Assembly: GCA_031283685.1 (NCBI GenBank)
Contig: JAITBI010000010.1
Span: forward strand, 1 to 37,385
From: Puniceicoccales bacterium
Lineage (GTDB): Bacteria > Verrucomicrobiota > Verrucomicrobiia > Opitutales > JAIRKQ01
Reading direction: 5' to 3'
DNA: 37,385 nt
Position numbers and translations under genes: made by a program. Below, one piece after another: positions 16,058 to 26,126 of this stretch (position 1 is its first letter; each line of letters opens with the position of its first letter). The notes beneath the pieces were generated by a model that saw nothing but the letters and a program-made list of their open reading frames with translations, made no database searches and was not told the origin of the DNA.

Positions 16058-16666
16058 TTAACGACTATAAAATTCAACGATGAGTTGTTCATTTATTTCC
16101 TGCGAAATTTCTTCACGCTCTGGTTCGCGGTTTACCATACCACGTAACAATGCTGAATTGAACTCAAGCCATGCGGGAACACTACGGGCACGGTTTAATT
16201 CGCAATTACGCACAACAATTTGCCGGGATGAAGATCTTTCGGCAATTTCTACAACTTCGCCGGCCTTACAAATGTAACTTGGAATGTTAACTTTTTTCCC
16301 ATTTATACGCACATGGCCATGGGTCACAAACTGCCTAGCTGCAGCACGACTCCTTGCAATTCCAAAATTATAAATAACATTATCCAATCTCATTTCGAGC
16401 AATTTCAAAAAAGCAACCCCTGTGATCCCAGGCCGGCCTTTGGCAACCTCAAAATATAACCGAAATTGTTTTTCCGTTAAACCATACATGTAGCGGACTT
16501 TTTGTTTTTCCATAAGCCCAATCGAATAATCTGAAACCTTGCGACGTAAACGGGGCCCATGCATACCGGGAATATACGGCTTTCTTTCCTCCGCATTCCC
16601 AGGAGGGAAAACCGACACTGCAAATCTTCGATTGATTCTAGCCCTTGGACCTATATATCTTGCCAT
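16058..16666 (-). CDS. rpsD: 30S ribosomal protein S4
   Basis: MARYIGPRARINRRF start (internal to the ORF-track entry); S4 domain RLDNVIYNFGIARSRAAARQFVTHGHVRINGKKVNIPSY. Confidence 0.96.
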   Translation of the reverse strand: MARYIGPRARINRRFAVSVFPPGNAEERKPYIPGMHGPRLRRKVSDYSIGLMEKQKVRYMYGLTEKQFRLYFEVAKGRPGITGVAFLKLLEMRLDNVIYNFGIARSRAAARQFVTHGHVRINGKKVNIPSYICKAGEVVEIAERSSSRQIVVRNCELNRARSVPAWLEFNSALLRGMVNREPEREEISQEINEQLIVEFYSR

Positions 16667-16695
16667 AAATAAAAAACTCCTAAATGTTTCGAAAG

Positions 16696-17163
16696 CTAAG
16701 GCCTTCTTACTTTTCTCGGACGACATCCGTTGTGGGGAATCGGTGTGACATCAATAATTTCATCGATGATAAGACCCAATGCTTGAACCGTCCTAATCGC
16801 AGCATCGCGTCCCATGCCAGGCCCCTTAACCTTTATGCTAACTTCTTTCATCCCATGTGAAATTGCTGTTTTACCGGCATCTTGTACGGCCATTTGTGCC
16901 GCATAGGCCGTTGATTTTCTAGATCCACGAAAATTGCATTTCCCCGCGCTAGCCCATGAAATTATGCTGCCATTTGGACTTGCAAAGGATACCTTCGTGT
17001 TATTAAACGTAGCCAAAATATTACAAATCCCCTTGGTAACATTTTTACACTTTTTTGCTTTTCTTACCGTTGTGTCAACAACATCGTCGAATAGGGAAGC
17101 AGTTTTTTCGCCTTTTTCTTCTGTGGTAGCAACTTTTGCATCATTATCTTTGTCTTCGCTCAT
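16696..17163 (-). CDS. rpsK: 30S ribosomal protein S11 with acidic N-terminal extension
   Basis: ICNILATFNNTKVSFASPNGSIISWASAGKCNFRGSRKSTAYAAQMA, VKGPGMGRDAAIRTVQALGL, TPIPHNGCRPRKVRRP. Confidence 0.96.
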   Translation of the reverse strand: MSEDKDNDAKVATTEEKGEKTASLFDDVVDTTVRKAKKCKNVTKGICNILATFNNTKVSFASPNGSIISWASAGKCNFRGSRKSTAYAAQMAVQDAGKTAISHGMKEVSIKVKGPGMGRDAAIRTVQALGLIIDEIIDVTPIPHNGCRPRKVRRP

Positions 17164-17187
17164 TTACCTAAATCCTTTTTATTCCAA

Positions 17188-17568
17188 TCATTTTGTTTCT
17201 TTTTTCAGAACTCCAACTGTCTTGCGAGCGCCTTTTCTAGTACGCGCATTTGTCGATGTTCTCTGTCCTCTAACCGGTAATCCTTTATAATGTCTCAACC
17301 CGCGGTAGCACTTTATCGCCTGCAATCTTTTTAAGTTTGCTACTATTTCCCTACGCAGATCACCTTCTACTTTCCATCCAGCAGAATTGATAAAGGAAGT
17401 AATCTTATTGATATGCTCTTCGTTCAATTCACGGGCGCGCATATCGGTAACAATTCCTATTGCTTCTAGTATCATTGCCGCACGTGCAGGACCTATTCCC
17501 TGAATGTACTGCAATGCATAACCGACTTTTTTACCATCAGGTATATCAACTCCTAAAATACGAGTCAT
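17188..17568 (-). CDS. rpsM: 30S ribosomal protein S13
   Basis: MTRILGVDIPDGKKVGYALQYIQGIG, YRGLRHYKGLPVRGQRTSTNARTRKG. Confidence 0.97.
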   Translation of the reverse strand: MTRILGVDIPDGKKVGYALQYIQGIGPARAAMILEAIGIVTDMRARELNEEHINKITSFINSAGWKVEGDLRREIVANLKRLQAIKCYRGLRHYKGLPVRGQRTSTNARTRKGARKTVGVLKKETK

Positions 17569-17610
17569 AATTTCTTACCATTAAAATTTTTAACAAATCG
17601 AATTCCAAAA

Positions 17611-18378
17611 TCATTTTTTATCTAAAGTCAAGATTTCTGGCAAAGTCTCAGTAACTAAAATTGTATGTTCACAATGAACGGCTAATTTTCCATCCACAGT
17701 TTTAACCGTCCAACCATCATCGGCAATAAAAACTTTCTCACTACCAAAGGTAAACATCGGTTCTATGGCCAATGTCATTCCAGGTTTCAAAATTGGTCCC
17801 TTCTTAGGAGGACCAAAGTTTGGAATCTGTGGATCTTCATGCATATTTCTGCCGACACCGTGGCCTACAAAATCTCTTAAAATACCGTATCTATTTTTTT
17901 TTGCATGTTTTTCTATGGCATGGGAAATATCTCCAATCTTATTACCAACAATCGCCTGGGCAATGCCAAGTTCCAGGGCTTCTTCGGCTACCCTAACAAA
18001 TCGATCAACTTCCTTCGAAACATTGCCTATGCGCACAGTTTTCGTATTATCCCCGACATATCCATTATAAAATATGGCAACGTCTATGCTGACTATATCT
18101 CCATCTTTCAAAAATATACTTTTGGAAGGGATGCCATGGACAACTTCATCGTTTATGGAGATACAAGAATAGGCAGGGTAGGGGGTTGTATGGCCAGGAT
18201 ATTGAAAAGTGGCACTTTGGGCTCCGAGTTCCATCATCAAGTCCCGCCCAAAACAATCCAAATCATAGGTACTAACCCCCATATCGGCATATTCAGCCAT
18301 TGCATGCAAAATTCTAGCAGCTACCGCACCTGCCGAACGCATTTTCACAATCTCTTCCTCTGTTTTTATCGTAATCAT
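17611..18378 (-). CDS. map: Type I methionine aminopeptidase
   Basis: MITIKTEEEIVKMRSAG start (ATGA overlap with the secY stop); SISINDEVVHGIP-like CISINDEVVHGIPS, GHGVGRNMHEDPQIPNFG, MTLAIEPMF. Confidence 0.96.
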   Translation of the reverse strand: MITIKTEEEIVKMRSAGAVAARILHAMAEYADMGVSTYDLDCFGRDLMMELGAQSATFQYPGHTTPYPAYSCISINDEVVHGIPSKSIFLKDGDIVSIDVAIFYNGYVGDNTKTVRIGNVSKEVDRFVRVAEEALELGIAQAIVGNKIGDISHAIEKHAKKNRYGILRDFVGHGVGRNMHEDPQIPNFGPPKKGPILKPGMTLAIEPMFTFGSEKVFIADDGWTVKTVDGKLAVHCEHTILVTETLPEILTLDKK

Positions 18379-19874
18379 CTGCACTGTCCCTTCCCATGGC
18401 AGACGGCGAACCACGTAATAATTATTCCCAATAGGACCGCCATGGCAATATAAATAATCCTACGAATCTTGGTAACATTGCCTGGAGATTCAATTTTACT
18501 GTTCGTCCGAACCTTTATTTTTTTTAGAAATCCATCATAATTTTTTTGCAATAGATGGCCTTCTATTTGCTTCATGGTATCAAGGACAACACCCACAGAA
18601 ATTAACGTCCCCGTTCCCCCAAAAAACAAAGCGATGGAATAGGAAATGCCAAATGAAAAGAACAGCAGGTCTGGTAACAATGCTACTGCCGTTAAAAATA
18701 CCGCCCCCGCAAATGTTAAACGGGTCATGACAAAGTCTAAAAACGTTGCCGTTGCCTCCCCTGGCTTAATCCCTGGGATATACCCACCATTCTTTTTCAA
18801 TTCATCCGCTATTTGGGTAGGCCGAAACATTATCGACACCCAAAAATAGCTAAAACACAAAATAAGCAAACCATACAAAACGTAATAGACGGCTGAGCCA
18901 TGGCTCAAAACCATGGAAGCTTTTTGAAAAAACCTTATGCCCGTTGCAGCTCCTACATAGGCAAAGATTTGTTGAGGAAAGAGTAATATGGCACTTGCAA
19001 AAATTACCGGCATGACTCCGGAATAATTAATTTTTAATGGAAGATAGGAGGACTGACCTGCATACATTTTGCGCCCAACTATGCGAGAAACATACTGTAC
19101 TGGAATTTTTCTATCCGCCTGAGTAACAGATATCATAAGAGCTACCACTGAAATTAATAGCGTTAGCATCAGTACCCCATGCCATATGCCGAAAATCTTT
19201 GGCGTTCCTGCGGAGACTTTGAACATTTTGATCGCCTGAATGATGGCTCCGGGCATTGAGGATAAAATCCCCGCAGCTATGAGGAGAGAAATACCATTCC
19301 CTATGCCAACCTGGGAAATCTGTTCTCCGATCCAGACCAAAATCAACGTACCAGTCGTCAAAAATATCGTGGATGTTATGAAAAACGATACCCCGTCTTT
19401 TATAATAATATTGCCGTACTGATTGGCATTAAATCCATAGAAAAGCTTGTCGGGATAATTTGCCAGGGCTATAACTAACAGCCATCCTTGAATAAAACAA
19501 ACGACAACTGTCAAATAGCGGGTATACTGTGCTATTTTTTGCCTACCCACTTCTCCTTCATGTTGCAACCTAGCCAATGCCGGATTTATGGCCCCTAAGA
19601 GTTGCATGATAATGGACGCACTTATGTATGGCATAATGCCAAGCCCAAATATGGCCCCTTTTAATAAAGCTCCCCCTGTAAACATGTTGTAGAGGTCCAT
19701 TATTCCACCCGATGCAGATGCTTTGGACATCATAAAATTCGTAAGCGGCAGTGGATCCAAACCAGGCAACGGAATACTTGCTCCCACACGGGCAATAAAC
19801 AACAATGCTAGCGTAATAAGAATCCTATTGCGCAGATCTGTGATTTTAAAGCAATTTGCAAAAGCTGATAACAT
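18375..19874 (-). CDS. secY: Preprotein translocase subunit SecY
   Basis: DLRNRILITLALLFIARVGASIPLPGLD, FALGIMPYI-like FGLGIMPYISASIIMQLL, SYFWVSIMFRPTQIADELKKNGGYIPGIKPG. Confidence 0.97.
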   Translation of the reverse strand: MLSAFANCFKITDLRNRILITLALLFIARVGASIPLPGLDPLPLTNFMMSKASASGGIMDLYNMFTGGALLKGAIFGLGIMPYISASIIMQLLGAINPALARLQHEGEVGRQKIAQYTRYLTVVVCFIQGWLLVIALANYPDKLFYGFNANQYGNIIIKDGVSFFITSTIFLTTGTLILVWIGEQISQVGIGNGISLLIAAGILSSMPGAIIQAIKMFKVSAGTPKIFGIWHGVLMLTLLISVVALMISVTQADRKIPVQYVSRIVGRKMYAGQSSYLPLKINYSGVMPVIFASAILLFPQQIFAYVGAATGIRFFQKASMVLSHGSAVYYVLYGLLILCFSYFWVSIMFRPTQIADELKKNGGYIPGIKPGEATATFLDFVMTRLTFAGAVFLTAVALLPDLLFFSFGISYSIALFFGGTGTLISVGVVLDTMKQIEGHLLQKNYDGFLKKIKVRTNSKIESPGNVTKIRRIIYIAMAVLLGIIITWFAVCHGKGQCR

Positions 19875-19886
19875 CTTACATCGCCA

Positions 19887-20342
19887 TTATTTTTTCTGTG
19901 ATTCGTCTAATAAAATCACAGCCTTGCCCCCTGCACTTTCTATGGCCTCAATGGCACTTTTAGAAAATTTATCGGCAATCACCGTAATTGACTTAGAAAA
20001 AGTTACCCCTCCGAGAACTTTAACCAAAACTTCACTGCTTTTGATCAATCCTCGCTGCTGCATACACGACTTATCTACGGTATCAAGTTGAAGATCAACA
20101 AGATCTTGTAAACTTACGATGGCGAATGGTACACGAAAACTTGCATTGGAAAAGCCACGGATTGGAAAATGCCTGTAAAATGGAATACCGCTGCAACATG
20201 GTGCCGGGCTATACCCAGCACGGGCTTTGCCTCCCTTATGACCACGCCCTGCGGTTTTTCCTTGGCCAGAACCAACTCCCTTACCACGCCGTTTGGTATT
20301 TTTTGAGTAAGCTAAAATCTTTGGCAATTCATTAAGTTTCAT
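19887..20342 (-). CDS. rplO: 50S ribosomal protein L15
   Basis: MKLNELP, KRRGKGVGSGQGKTAGRGHKGGKARAGY. Confidence 0.96.
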   Translation of the reverse strand: MKLNELPKILAYSKNTKRRGKGVGSGQGKTAGRGHKGGKARAGYSPAPCCSGIPFYRHFPIRGFSNASFRVPFAIVSLQDLVDLQLDTVDKSCMQQRGLIKSSEVLVKVLGGVTFSKSITVIADKFSKSAIEAIESAGGKAVILLDESQKK

Positions 20343-20355
20343 TGGTTAAATCCCT

Positions 20356-20919
20356 TCATATAATTTCATCGCCAGTTGCAGTGCGCATCTGCTTTATTAG
20401 CGAATAGCTCCGCATCTTCCCTAGCGCATCCAAAGTTGCATTGACTACCGCAATCTGATTATTCGATCCCATTGATTTCGTCAACACATCTTTTATGCCC
20501 AACACTTCAAGAACGGCGCGAACTCCACCGCCAGCAATAACGCCTGTACCTGGGGCTGCTGGGCGTAGTAAAACACGACCTCCATCGGAAACGCCTATGG
20601 CTACGTGCGGGACAGTAGATTTATTCAGTTGAAACGATGTTATATTTTTTTTCGCCCGTTCGGTCCCTTTTTTAATCGCCTCAGGAACTTCCTTTGCCTT
20701 TCCATACCCAACCCCTATTCTTCCCTTTTGATCTCCGACGACAACTAATGCGGCAAATCCAAACCGCCTACCTCCCTTGACTACCTTTGCACAACGGTTT
20801 ACATGAATAACCTTCTCTTTTAACTCCCCACGCTCAGCTTTTGTCGAATGACCACCGTCATTTCCCTGCTTTTTGCGAAAATTATTGGTCTTTTTTTCCG
20901 ATTTTTTAAAATCACTCAT
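20356..20919 (-). CDS. rpsE: 30S ribosomal protein S5
   Basis: [73 protein letters not shown]. Confidence 0.97.
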   Translation of the reverse strand: MSDFKKSEKKTNNFRKKQGNDGGHSTKAERGELKEKVIHVNRCAKVVKGGRRFGFAALVVVGDQKGRIGVGYGKAKEVPEAIKKGTERAKKNITSFQLNKSTVPHVAIGVSDGGRVLLRPAAPGTGVIAGGGVRAVLEVLGIKDVLTKSMGSNNQIAVVNATLDALGKMRSYSLIKQMRTATGDEII

Positions 20920-20935
20920 ATTTTTAACCTACATA

Positions 20936-21295
20936 CTAAAACAACAAACCCGCTCCACGAGCTGCGTCAGCAAAACCTTGTACACAACCATGGTATTTTC
21001 GCCCTCCTCTGTCAAACACAACTTGCTTTATTCCAAAAGAAATAGCCTTTTCACCGAACATTTTCCCCAACAAAACCGCTCCCGAAATATTGGAAATTAC
21101 TTTCTGTTCCTTCGCTTCTTTTGCCAAAGTACTTAAAAACACCAGCGTGCTCCCAATTTCATCATTTACGCATTGGGCATAAATGTGTTTCCCAGAAAAC
21201 TTCACAGACAACCTGGGTCTTATTGCGGTGCCAATAACGCACTTTCTGATCCGTTTTTTCCGTTTTTCACTGCATACTTTTTTATTAATTTGCAT
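20936..21295 (-). CDS. rplR: 50S ribosomal protein L18
   Basis: RPRLSVKFSGKHIYAQCVND, VVFDRGGRKYHGCVQGFADAARGAGLLF. Confidence 0.95.
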   Translation of the reverse strand: MQINKKVCSEKRKKRIRKCVIGTAIRPRLSVKFSGKHIYAQCVNDEIGSTLVFLSTLAKEAKEQKVISNISGAVLLGKMFGEKAISFGIKQVVFDRGGRKYHGCVQGFADAARGAGLLF

Positions 21296-21325
21296 ATTTT
21301 AAATCCTCAAAACAACATCATTCAA

Positions 21326-21871
21326 CTAGGCCGTTTTCTTTCCTTCCTTGCGCCTTACAAATTCTCCCACTATTCTAACTCCTTTACCCTTATAAGGTTC
21401 CACGGGATAAAACCTTTTTATATCAGCAGCTACCTGCCCAACAAGCTTTTTATCAATGCCTTTTACAGCAACCTTTGTGCCTGATGGGTCAATTTCCAGC
21501 CTGATACCATTTGGGATGGTATATAAAATATCATGGGAGTACCCAAGGTTAAGGTCTAAAACATTTTGCCCTTTCATTGCCACTTTAAATCCAACACCGC
21601 TTATTTCAAGATTCTTTGAATATCCACTGACAACGCCAGCCACCATTGAGTTGAGTATGGACCTAACGGTACCATGCATCATGCAAGAATGTTTATCATT
21701 TTCATCCCTACAACACACACATATTTCACCGTCCGCCTGCCTAATGATGACAGAATCATCGAAATTTTTTTCGTTTTTACCTAAGGGACCTTCGACCGTT
21801 ACGCGACTGCCATCGATAATAACCTTCACCTTCGAAGGAATACATATGGGAGACTTGCCTATTCTACTCAT
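21326..21871 (-). CDS. rplF: 50S ribosomal protein L6
   Basis: MSRIGKSPICIPSKVKVIIDGSRVTVEGPLG, YKGKGVRIVGEFVRRKEGK. Confidence 0.96.
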   Translation of the reverse strand: MSRIGKSPICIPSKVKVIIDGSRVTVEGPLGKNEKNFDDSVIIRQADGEICVCCRDENDKHSCMMHGTVRSILNSMVAGVVSGYSKNLEISGVGFKVAMKGQNVLDLNLGYSHDILYTIPNGIRLEIDPSGTKVAVKGIDKKLVGQVAADIKRFYPVEPYKGKGVRIVGEFVRRKEGKKTA

Positions 21872-21881
21872 TTTTATTCAC

Positions 21882-22271
21882 CTACAAAACGTAACATATC
21901 AGCTCGCCGCCAACCCCTAATTGTTTGGCTACCTGTCCCGATAAGATGCCTTTGGAAGTAGACAAAACACACTCGCCCATCCCTCCTAGGATCGACGGGA
22001 TTTTTTCCTTGGAAGCATATTGGCGGCGACCTGGCTTGCCAATTCTACCAATTTCAGTGATGGCTGGGACCCCATTCACATACTTTAAAAATACCTTCAG
22101 CACCATATGCCCTTCGGCCATTTGTTCTTTCACAAAATCCTTTATGTATCCCTTATCTTTTAAAATCTTTGCTATTCCGTCTTTTAAAGCTGACCATTGT
22201 GCACAACAGTTAGCCTTATTTGCCCTACTAGCATTTCTCAAGATTGTTATAAAATTACCAACAACGTCCAT
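21882..22271 (-). CDS. rpsH: 30S ribosomal protein S8
   Basis: MDVVGNFITILRNASRANK; IGRIGKPGRRQYASKEKIPSILGGMGECVLSTSKGILSG. The ORF-track start 22295 would overlap rpsN. Confidence 0.93.
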   Translation of the reverse strand: MDVVGNFITILRNASRANKANCCAQWSALKDGIAKILKDKGYIKDFVKEQMAEGHMVLKVFLKYVNGVPAITEIGRIGKPGRRQYASKEKIPSILGGMGECVLSTSKGILSGQVAKQLGVGGELICYVL

Positions 22272-22288
22272 TTTTTCCTCATTCAAAA

Positions 22289-22594
22289 TTACCACGATGA
22301 CTTTGTTATGCCTGGAATTTCACCAAAAGATGCCATCTCTCTCAATTGCAGTCTTGAAATTCCAAACCACCCATGAAATCCCCTTGCCCGTCCAGTTACG
22401 GCACATCTATTCCTCACCCTAACCTTCGAAGAATTTCTCGGCAATTTAGCCAGTTTCCTTTGGGCACCAAAATATTCCTCGTCTGACAAGTTAACATCTA
22501 ATAGCTTACGCTTTAACTCCTTTCGCCGTTCGGCGTAGAGAGCTACCAGCTTTATCCTTTTATTATTCCTAGCAATTGCAGATTTTTTTGCCAT
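22289..22594 (-). CDS. rpsN: 30S ribosomal protein S14 (101 aa, zinc-independent type)
   Basis: MAKKSAIARNNKRIKL, NRCAVTGRARGFHGWFGISRLQLREMASFGEIPGITKSSW; lacks the CxxC pairs. Confidence 0.96.
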   Translation of the reverse strand: MAKKSAIARNNKRIKLVALYAERRKELKRKLLDVNLSDEEYFGAQRKLAKLPRNSSKVRVRNRCAVTGRARGFHGWFGISRLQLREMASFGEIPGITKSSW

Positions 22595-22615
22595 ACGTAA
22601 GACACCTTCCGAACT

Positions 22616-23173
22616 CTATGATTTTTTCCTAAATGGCATCCCAAATTTTGATAACAAAGCGTGTCCTTGCTTATCATCATTGGTAGATGTAACAAAAGTT
22701 ATATCCATTCCAACCAACTTTCTTTCCCGATCTATGCTTACCTCAGGGAAAATTGTGTGATCGCTTATTCCCATATTATAATTGCCATGTCCATCCATCC
22801 TGTTGGATACACCACGAAAATCACGAATTTTAGGCAATGTAATGAAGATCAGTTTCGACAAAAACTCATACATATTATTGGCGCGCAATGTGACCATTGC
22901 CCCAACGGTCATACCTTTCCTTAATTTAAAGTTCGAAATGCTTTTTTTGGCCTCCGTGAGAACGGACTTTTGACCAGCTATTAGTGAGATTTCTTTCTGA
23001 ATTTCCTGGATTAACGTTTTATCAGCATCGGCATTGATGGCTGAATTTATCACTATTTTTTCTAGTTTAGGGATTTGATGACAATTTTTCAACGCGAACT
23101 CCTTCGCAAGTTCAGCGAAAATACGTTCATCATATAACTTTCTAAAATATGGCTTGTTCATTCGATAATCCAT
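22616..23173 (-). CDS. rplE: 50S ribosomal protein L5
   Basis: IPKLEKIVINSAI, ISNFKLRKGMTVGAMVTLR, LPKIRDFRGVS, GNYNMGISDHTIFPEV. Confidence 0.96.
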   Translation of the reverse strand: MDYRMNKPYFRKLYDERIFAELAKEFALKNCHQIPKLEKIVINSAINADADKTLIQEIQKEISLIAGQKSVLTEAKKSISNFKLRKGMTVGAMVTLRANNMYEFLSKLIFITLPKIRDFRGVSNRMDGHGNYNMGISDHTIFPEVSIDRERKLVGMDITFVTSTNDDKQGHALLSKFGMPFRKKS

Positions 23174-23220
23174 CTATTCATTACTATACCTGGAACACCC
23201 AAAAAAAATTGCTATAAAAA

Positions 23221-23487
23221 TCAAGCATTTTTATTCTTCTTTGCATCTTCCGCCCCATTTTCCATTGATTTTCGGGCAACATTTGACAAATGGATAGGCA
23301 TTGGCTTATCAATGACTGTTCCATTGGGATATTCTTGCGACTTACGCATGTGTTTCCTTGCAATGGCGACGCCTTCAACGATAATTTTATGCTTTCCCCG
23401 TAAAACCTTGATAACCTTCCCTGTTTGATTTTTAGCATCTCCTGCTATGACCATAACCTCATCACCTCTTTTTAATGTCTGCTTCAT
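23221..23487 (-). CDS. rplX: 50S ribosomal protein L24
   Basis: [44 protein letters not shown]. Confidence 0.94.
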   Translation of the reverse strand: MKQTLKRGDEVMVIAGDAKNQTGKVIKVLRGKHKIIVEGVAIARKHMRKSQEYPNGTVIDKPMPIHLSNVARKSMENGAEDAKKNKNA

Positions 23488-23849
23488 ATTACCTCCAGGG
23501 CCAACGAAATTATTTTGGTGAAATTTTTTTGCCTCAACTCCCTCGCTACCGGGCCAAAAATTCTGGTACCCTTTGGGTTTTTTTTATCATCTATTATGAC
23601 GCAAGCATTGCTATCGAATCTCAAATAACTTCCATCATCTCGTCTGATTGGATACTTAGTTCTTACTATTACAGCGGACACAACGGCTCCTTTTTTTATG
23701 GTAGATTCAGGAATGCTCGATTTAACGCTGCAAATAATTATATCTCCAACGGTAGCAGTTCTCTTATTTTGGCCAAGCCGCCTTATCATTTTGACCTGTT
23801 TTGCTCCCACGTTATCTGCGACATCTAAAATGCTTTCCTGCTGTAACAT
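23484..23849 (-). CDS. rplN: 50S ribosomal protein L14
   Basis: [73 protein letters not shown]. Confidence 0.97.
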   Translation of the reverse strand: MLQQESILDVADNVGAKQVKMIRRLGQNKRTATVGDIIICSVKSSIPESTIKKGAVVSAVIVRTKYPIRRDDGSYLRFDSNACVIIDDKKNPKGTRIFGPVARELRQKNFTKIISLALEVI

Positions 23850-23871
23850 AATATTTATTTCCTTTTTCTTT

Positions 23872-24150
23872 TTATGTGTTAATGCTGGAAGCCATACTTA
23901 CTATGTTTCCTACTCGCCAACGCTTCAATCTGCTCAATGGCTTTGTTTCGAAGACGCGGACGGAATCTCCGACGGCACACTTATTACCCTCATCGTGAGC
24001 ATAAATGACAGTTTTACGCCTAACTTCTTTTTGATAAACGGAATGGGGGATTTTGTAAAAACAAGCAACCTTTATGGTTTTATCACCCAACTTTTGGATG
24101 ACATTTCCCACCAAACACTTTCTAAAATTTCTTTTGCTCTTACTTTCCAT
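23872..24150 (-). CDS. rpsQ: 30S ribosomal protein S17
   Basis: [39 protein letters not shown]; context. Confidence 0.92.
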   Translation of the reverse strand: MESKSKRNFRKCLVGNVIQKLGDKTIKVACFYKIPHSVYQKEVRRKTVIYAHDEGNKCAVGDSVRVFETKPLSRLKRWRVGNIVSMASSINT

Positions 24151-24153
24151 AAC

Positions 24154-24345
24154 CTAATCCTTGTTTTGGCATGATTTTAGACCCATAAGCCTAGCTATAT
24201 CCCGCCTTATTTCAGAAAATCTATGAGTTTTTTCCAATTGTCCAATTTTGCGTTTCAGCTTCAAGAGTGTGAGTTCATCACGCAATTCAATTTCCTTTTG
24301 GCAAATTTCCTGATAGGTCAAATCAATAAAGTCCTTATTTTTCAT
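24154..24345 (-). CDS. rpmC: 50S ribosomal protein L29
   Basis: LTYQEICQKEIELRDELTLLKLKRKIGQLEKTHRFSEIRRDIARL. Confidence 0.92.
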   Translation of the reverse strand: MKNKDFIDLTYQEICQKEIELRDELTLLKLKRKIGQLEKTHRFSEIRRDIARLMGLKSCQNKD

Positions 24346-24357
24346 ATACTTCCCCTA

Positions 24358-24780
24358 TTAACTTTGTTCCTCACGGCAAATAAAACGACAGTGGACTGGT
24401 AACTTACAATCGGCCAACCGTATAGCCTCGCGGGCCAACGTTGCTGAAACACCGGCAACTTCAAAAATAACACTTCCTGGCTTGATGATTGATACCCAAT
24501 ATTCCACTCCACCTTTCCCTTTTCCCATACGGGTTTCAGCTGGCTTTTTGGTAATCGGCTTTTGCGGAAACAAACGCATCCAAACTTTCCCTTTTCTCTT
24601 TAAATGCCTATTAATGGCAATACGAGCAGCTTCCAATTGGGCGGACGTAATACTTCCGCGCTCAAAAGATTGTATGGCAAAATCACCAAACGCAATGGTA
24701 GCACCACCCTTGGCAACCCCCCGATTGCGTCCTTTTTGCACCTTCCTATATTTGGTCTTTGATGGTAGTAAATTGCTCAT
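24358..24780 (-). CDS. rplP: 50S ribosomal protein L16
   Basis: MSNLLPSKTKYRKVQKGRNRGVAKGGATIAFGDFAIQS, RMGKGKGGVEYWVSIIKPG. Confidence 0.97.
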   Translation of the reverse strand: MSNLLPSKTKYRKVQKGRNRGVAKGGATIAFGDFAIQSFERGSITSAQLEAARIAINRHLKRKGKVWMRLFPQKPITKKPAETRMGKGKGGVEYWVSIIKPGSVIFEVAGVSATLAREAIRLADCKLPVHCRFICREEQS

Positions 24781-24788
24781 GATAGATA

Positions 24789-25442
24789 CTATTTATCCGA
24801 TTTTTTTCGAGAAAATACTTCCTCTTTTTGATTAAACAACCAACACTTAATTCCTATCTTTCCTGCGGATGTATTGGCTTCGGCAAAGCCATAATCGATA
24901 TTAGCCCTTAGCGTATGTAAAGGCACACAACCCTCTTTTTGCTCTTCCGTCCTGGCGATTTCAGCACCCCCAAGTCGCCCGGAGCAGCGGACTCTTATGC
25001 CCTTAGCTCCAAAACTCATAGCCGACTGAACAACTTTTTTAAGAGCACGCCTAAAAGCAATCCGGCGTTCTATTTGCATCGCAACGTTTTCTGCTACAAG
25101 TTGTGCAACTAAATCGGGACGCTTTATTTCCTGCACATCGACTATTATATCAGAGTGGGTCAATGCTTTTAATTCATCGGTTAATTTATCAAGTTCCTTA
25201 CCTTTAACCCCTATGATTACTCCTGGCCTCGGGGTCGCAAGCTTTACCCGAACTTTATCTCCAGAACGTTCAATGTCAATGCGTGCAATAGAAACATATT
25301 TCAACTTCGTTTTGATGAAACGACGTATTTTATAATCATCTAATAGAAATTTTGAAAAATTTTTGCTGTCCGCAAACCAGCGAGATCGCCAATCACGCCG
25401 AACTGGCAAACGAAAAACTACAGGATTAACCTTCTGACCCAT
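24789..25442 (-). CDS. rpsC: 30S ribosomal protein S3
   Basis: MGQKVNPVVFRL, RPGVIIGVKGKELDKL, GAKGIRVRCSGRLGGAEIARTEEQKEGCVPLHTLRANIDYG. Confidence 0.97.
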   Translation of the reverse strand: MGQKVNPVVFRLPVRRDWRSRWFADSKNFSKFLLDDYKIRRFIKTKLKYVSIARIDIERSGDKVRVKLATPRPGVIIGVKGKELDKLTDELKALTHSDIIVDVQEIKRPDLVAQLVAENVAMQIERRIAFRRALKKVVQSAMSFGAKGIRVRCSGRLGGAEIARTEEQKEGCVPLHTLRANIDYGFAEANTSAGKIGIKCWLFNQKEEVFSRKKSDK

Positions 25443-25454
25443 AATAAATTTAAC

Positions 25455-25826
25455 CTATCTTTTATCAATATTCCTTAAAATAAGACGAATGTGCGACATG
25501 CGTTTTCTTATTGGATGTGCTGATCCTCTAGCGGCTGGAATAAAACGCTTTAAAACGGGACCTTCCTCCACTATTACAGACTCAACCGTCAACTTGTTAG
25601 CTGCCAAATTGTTGTTGTTTTCCGCATTTGCTATGGCACTGTGCAGAAGACCACTTATCAATCTCGCAGATTTTCTACGAATGTTTTTTACAAGAGCCAC
25701 CGCATCAAGGGCAGGCTTCCCCTTCAACAACCGTGCCAAATCCCGAACTTTTTTGGCTGAAATTCTAACGTACTTTAGCGTTGCTTTCGGACATGCCGGT
25801 TCTTTTACTGGTGTTTCTGTCTTCAT
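25455..25826 (-). CDS. rplV: 50S ribosomal protein L22
   Basis: KYVRISAKKVRDLARLLKGKPALDAV, PAARGSAHPIRKRMSHIRLIL; start at MKTETP with upstream AAGGA. Confidence 0.94.
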   Translation of the reverse strand: MKTETPVKEPACPKATLKYVRISAKKVRDLARLLKGKPALDAVALVKNIRRKSARLISGLLHSAIANAENNNNLAANKLTVESVIVEEGPVLKRFIPAARGSAHPIRKRMSHIRLILRNIDKR

Positions 25827-25836
25827 CAATTCTTCC

Positions 25837-26109
25837 TTAGGCCTTCTGGGTATGCGGATTATGCGATTTAAACATTCTGGTTGGCGCAAACTCTCCTAAT
25901 TTATGCCCGACCATGTTTTCGGTTACATAAATGTCAACAAACTTTTTACCATTGTGGACCAAAAAAGTCAGCCCTACAAAGTCTGGTGTAATCGTGGACC
26001 GCCTGGACCATGTCTTGATGGGTTTCCGAATTCCAGTTGACAACGCTCCTGCAACCTTGTCTGCTAGGCTAACATCCACAAAAAAACCTTTTTTTCTCGA
26101 TCGCGTCAT
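25837..26109 (-). CDS. rpsS: 30S ribosomal protein S19
   Basis: [59 protein letters not shown]. Confidence 0.97.
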   Translation of the reverse strand: MTRSRKKGFFVDVSLADKVAGALSTGIRKPIKTWSRRSTITPDFVGLTFLVHNGKKFVDIYVTENMVGHKLGEFAPTRMFKSHNPHTQKA

Positions 26110-26126
26110 TGTTTATACCCTATTTT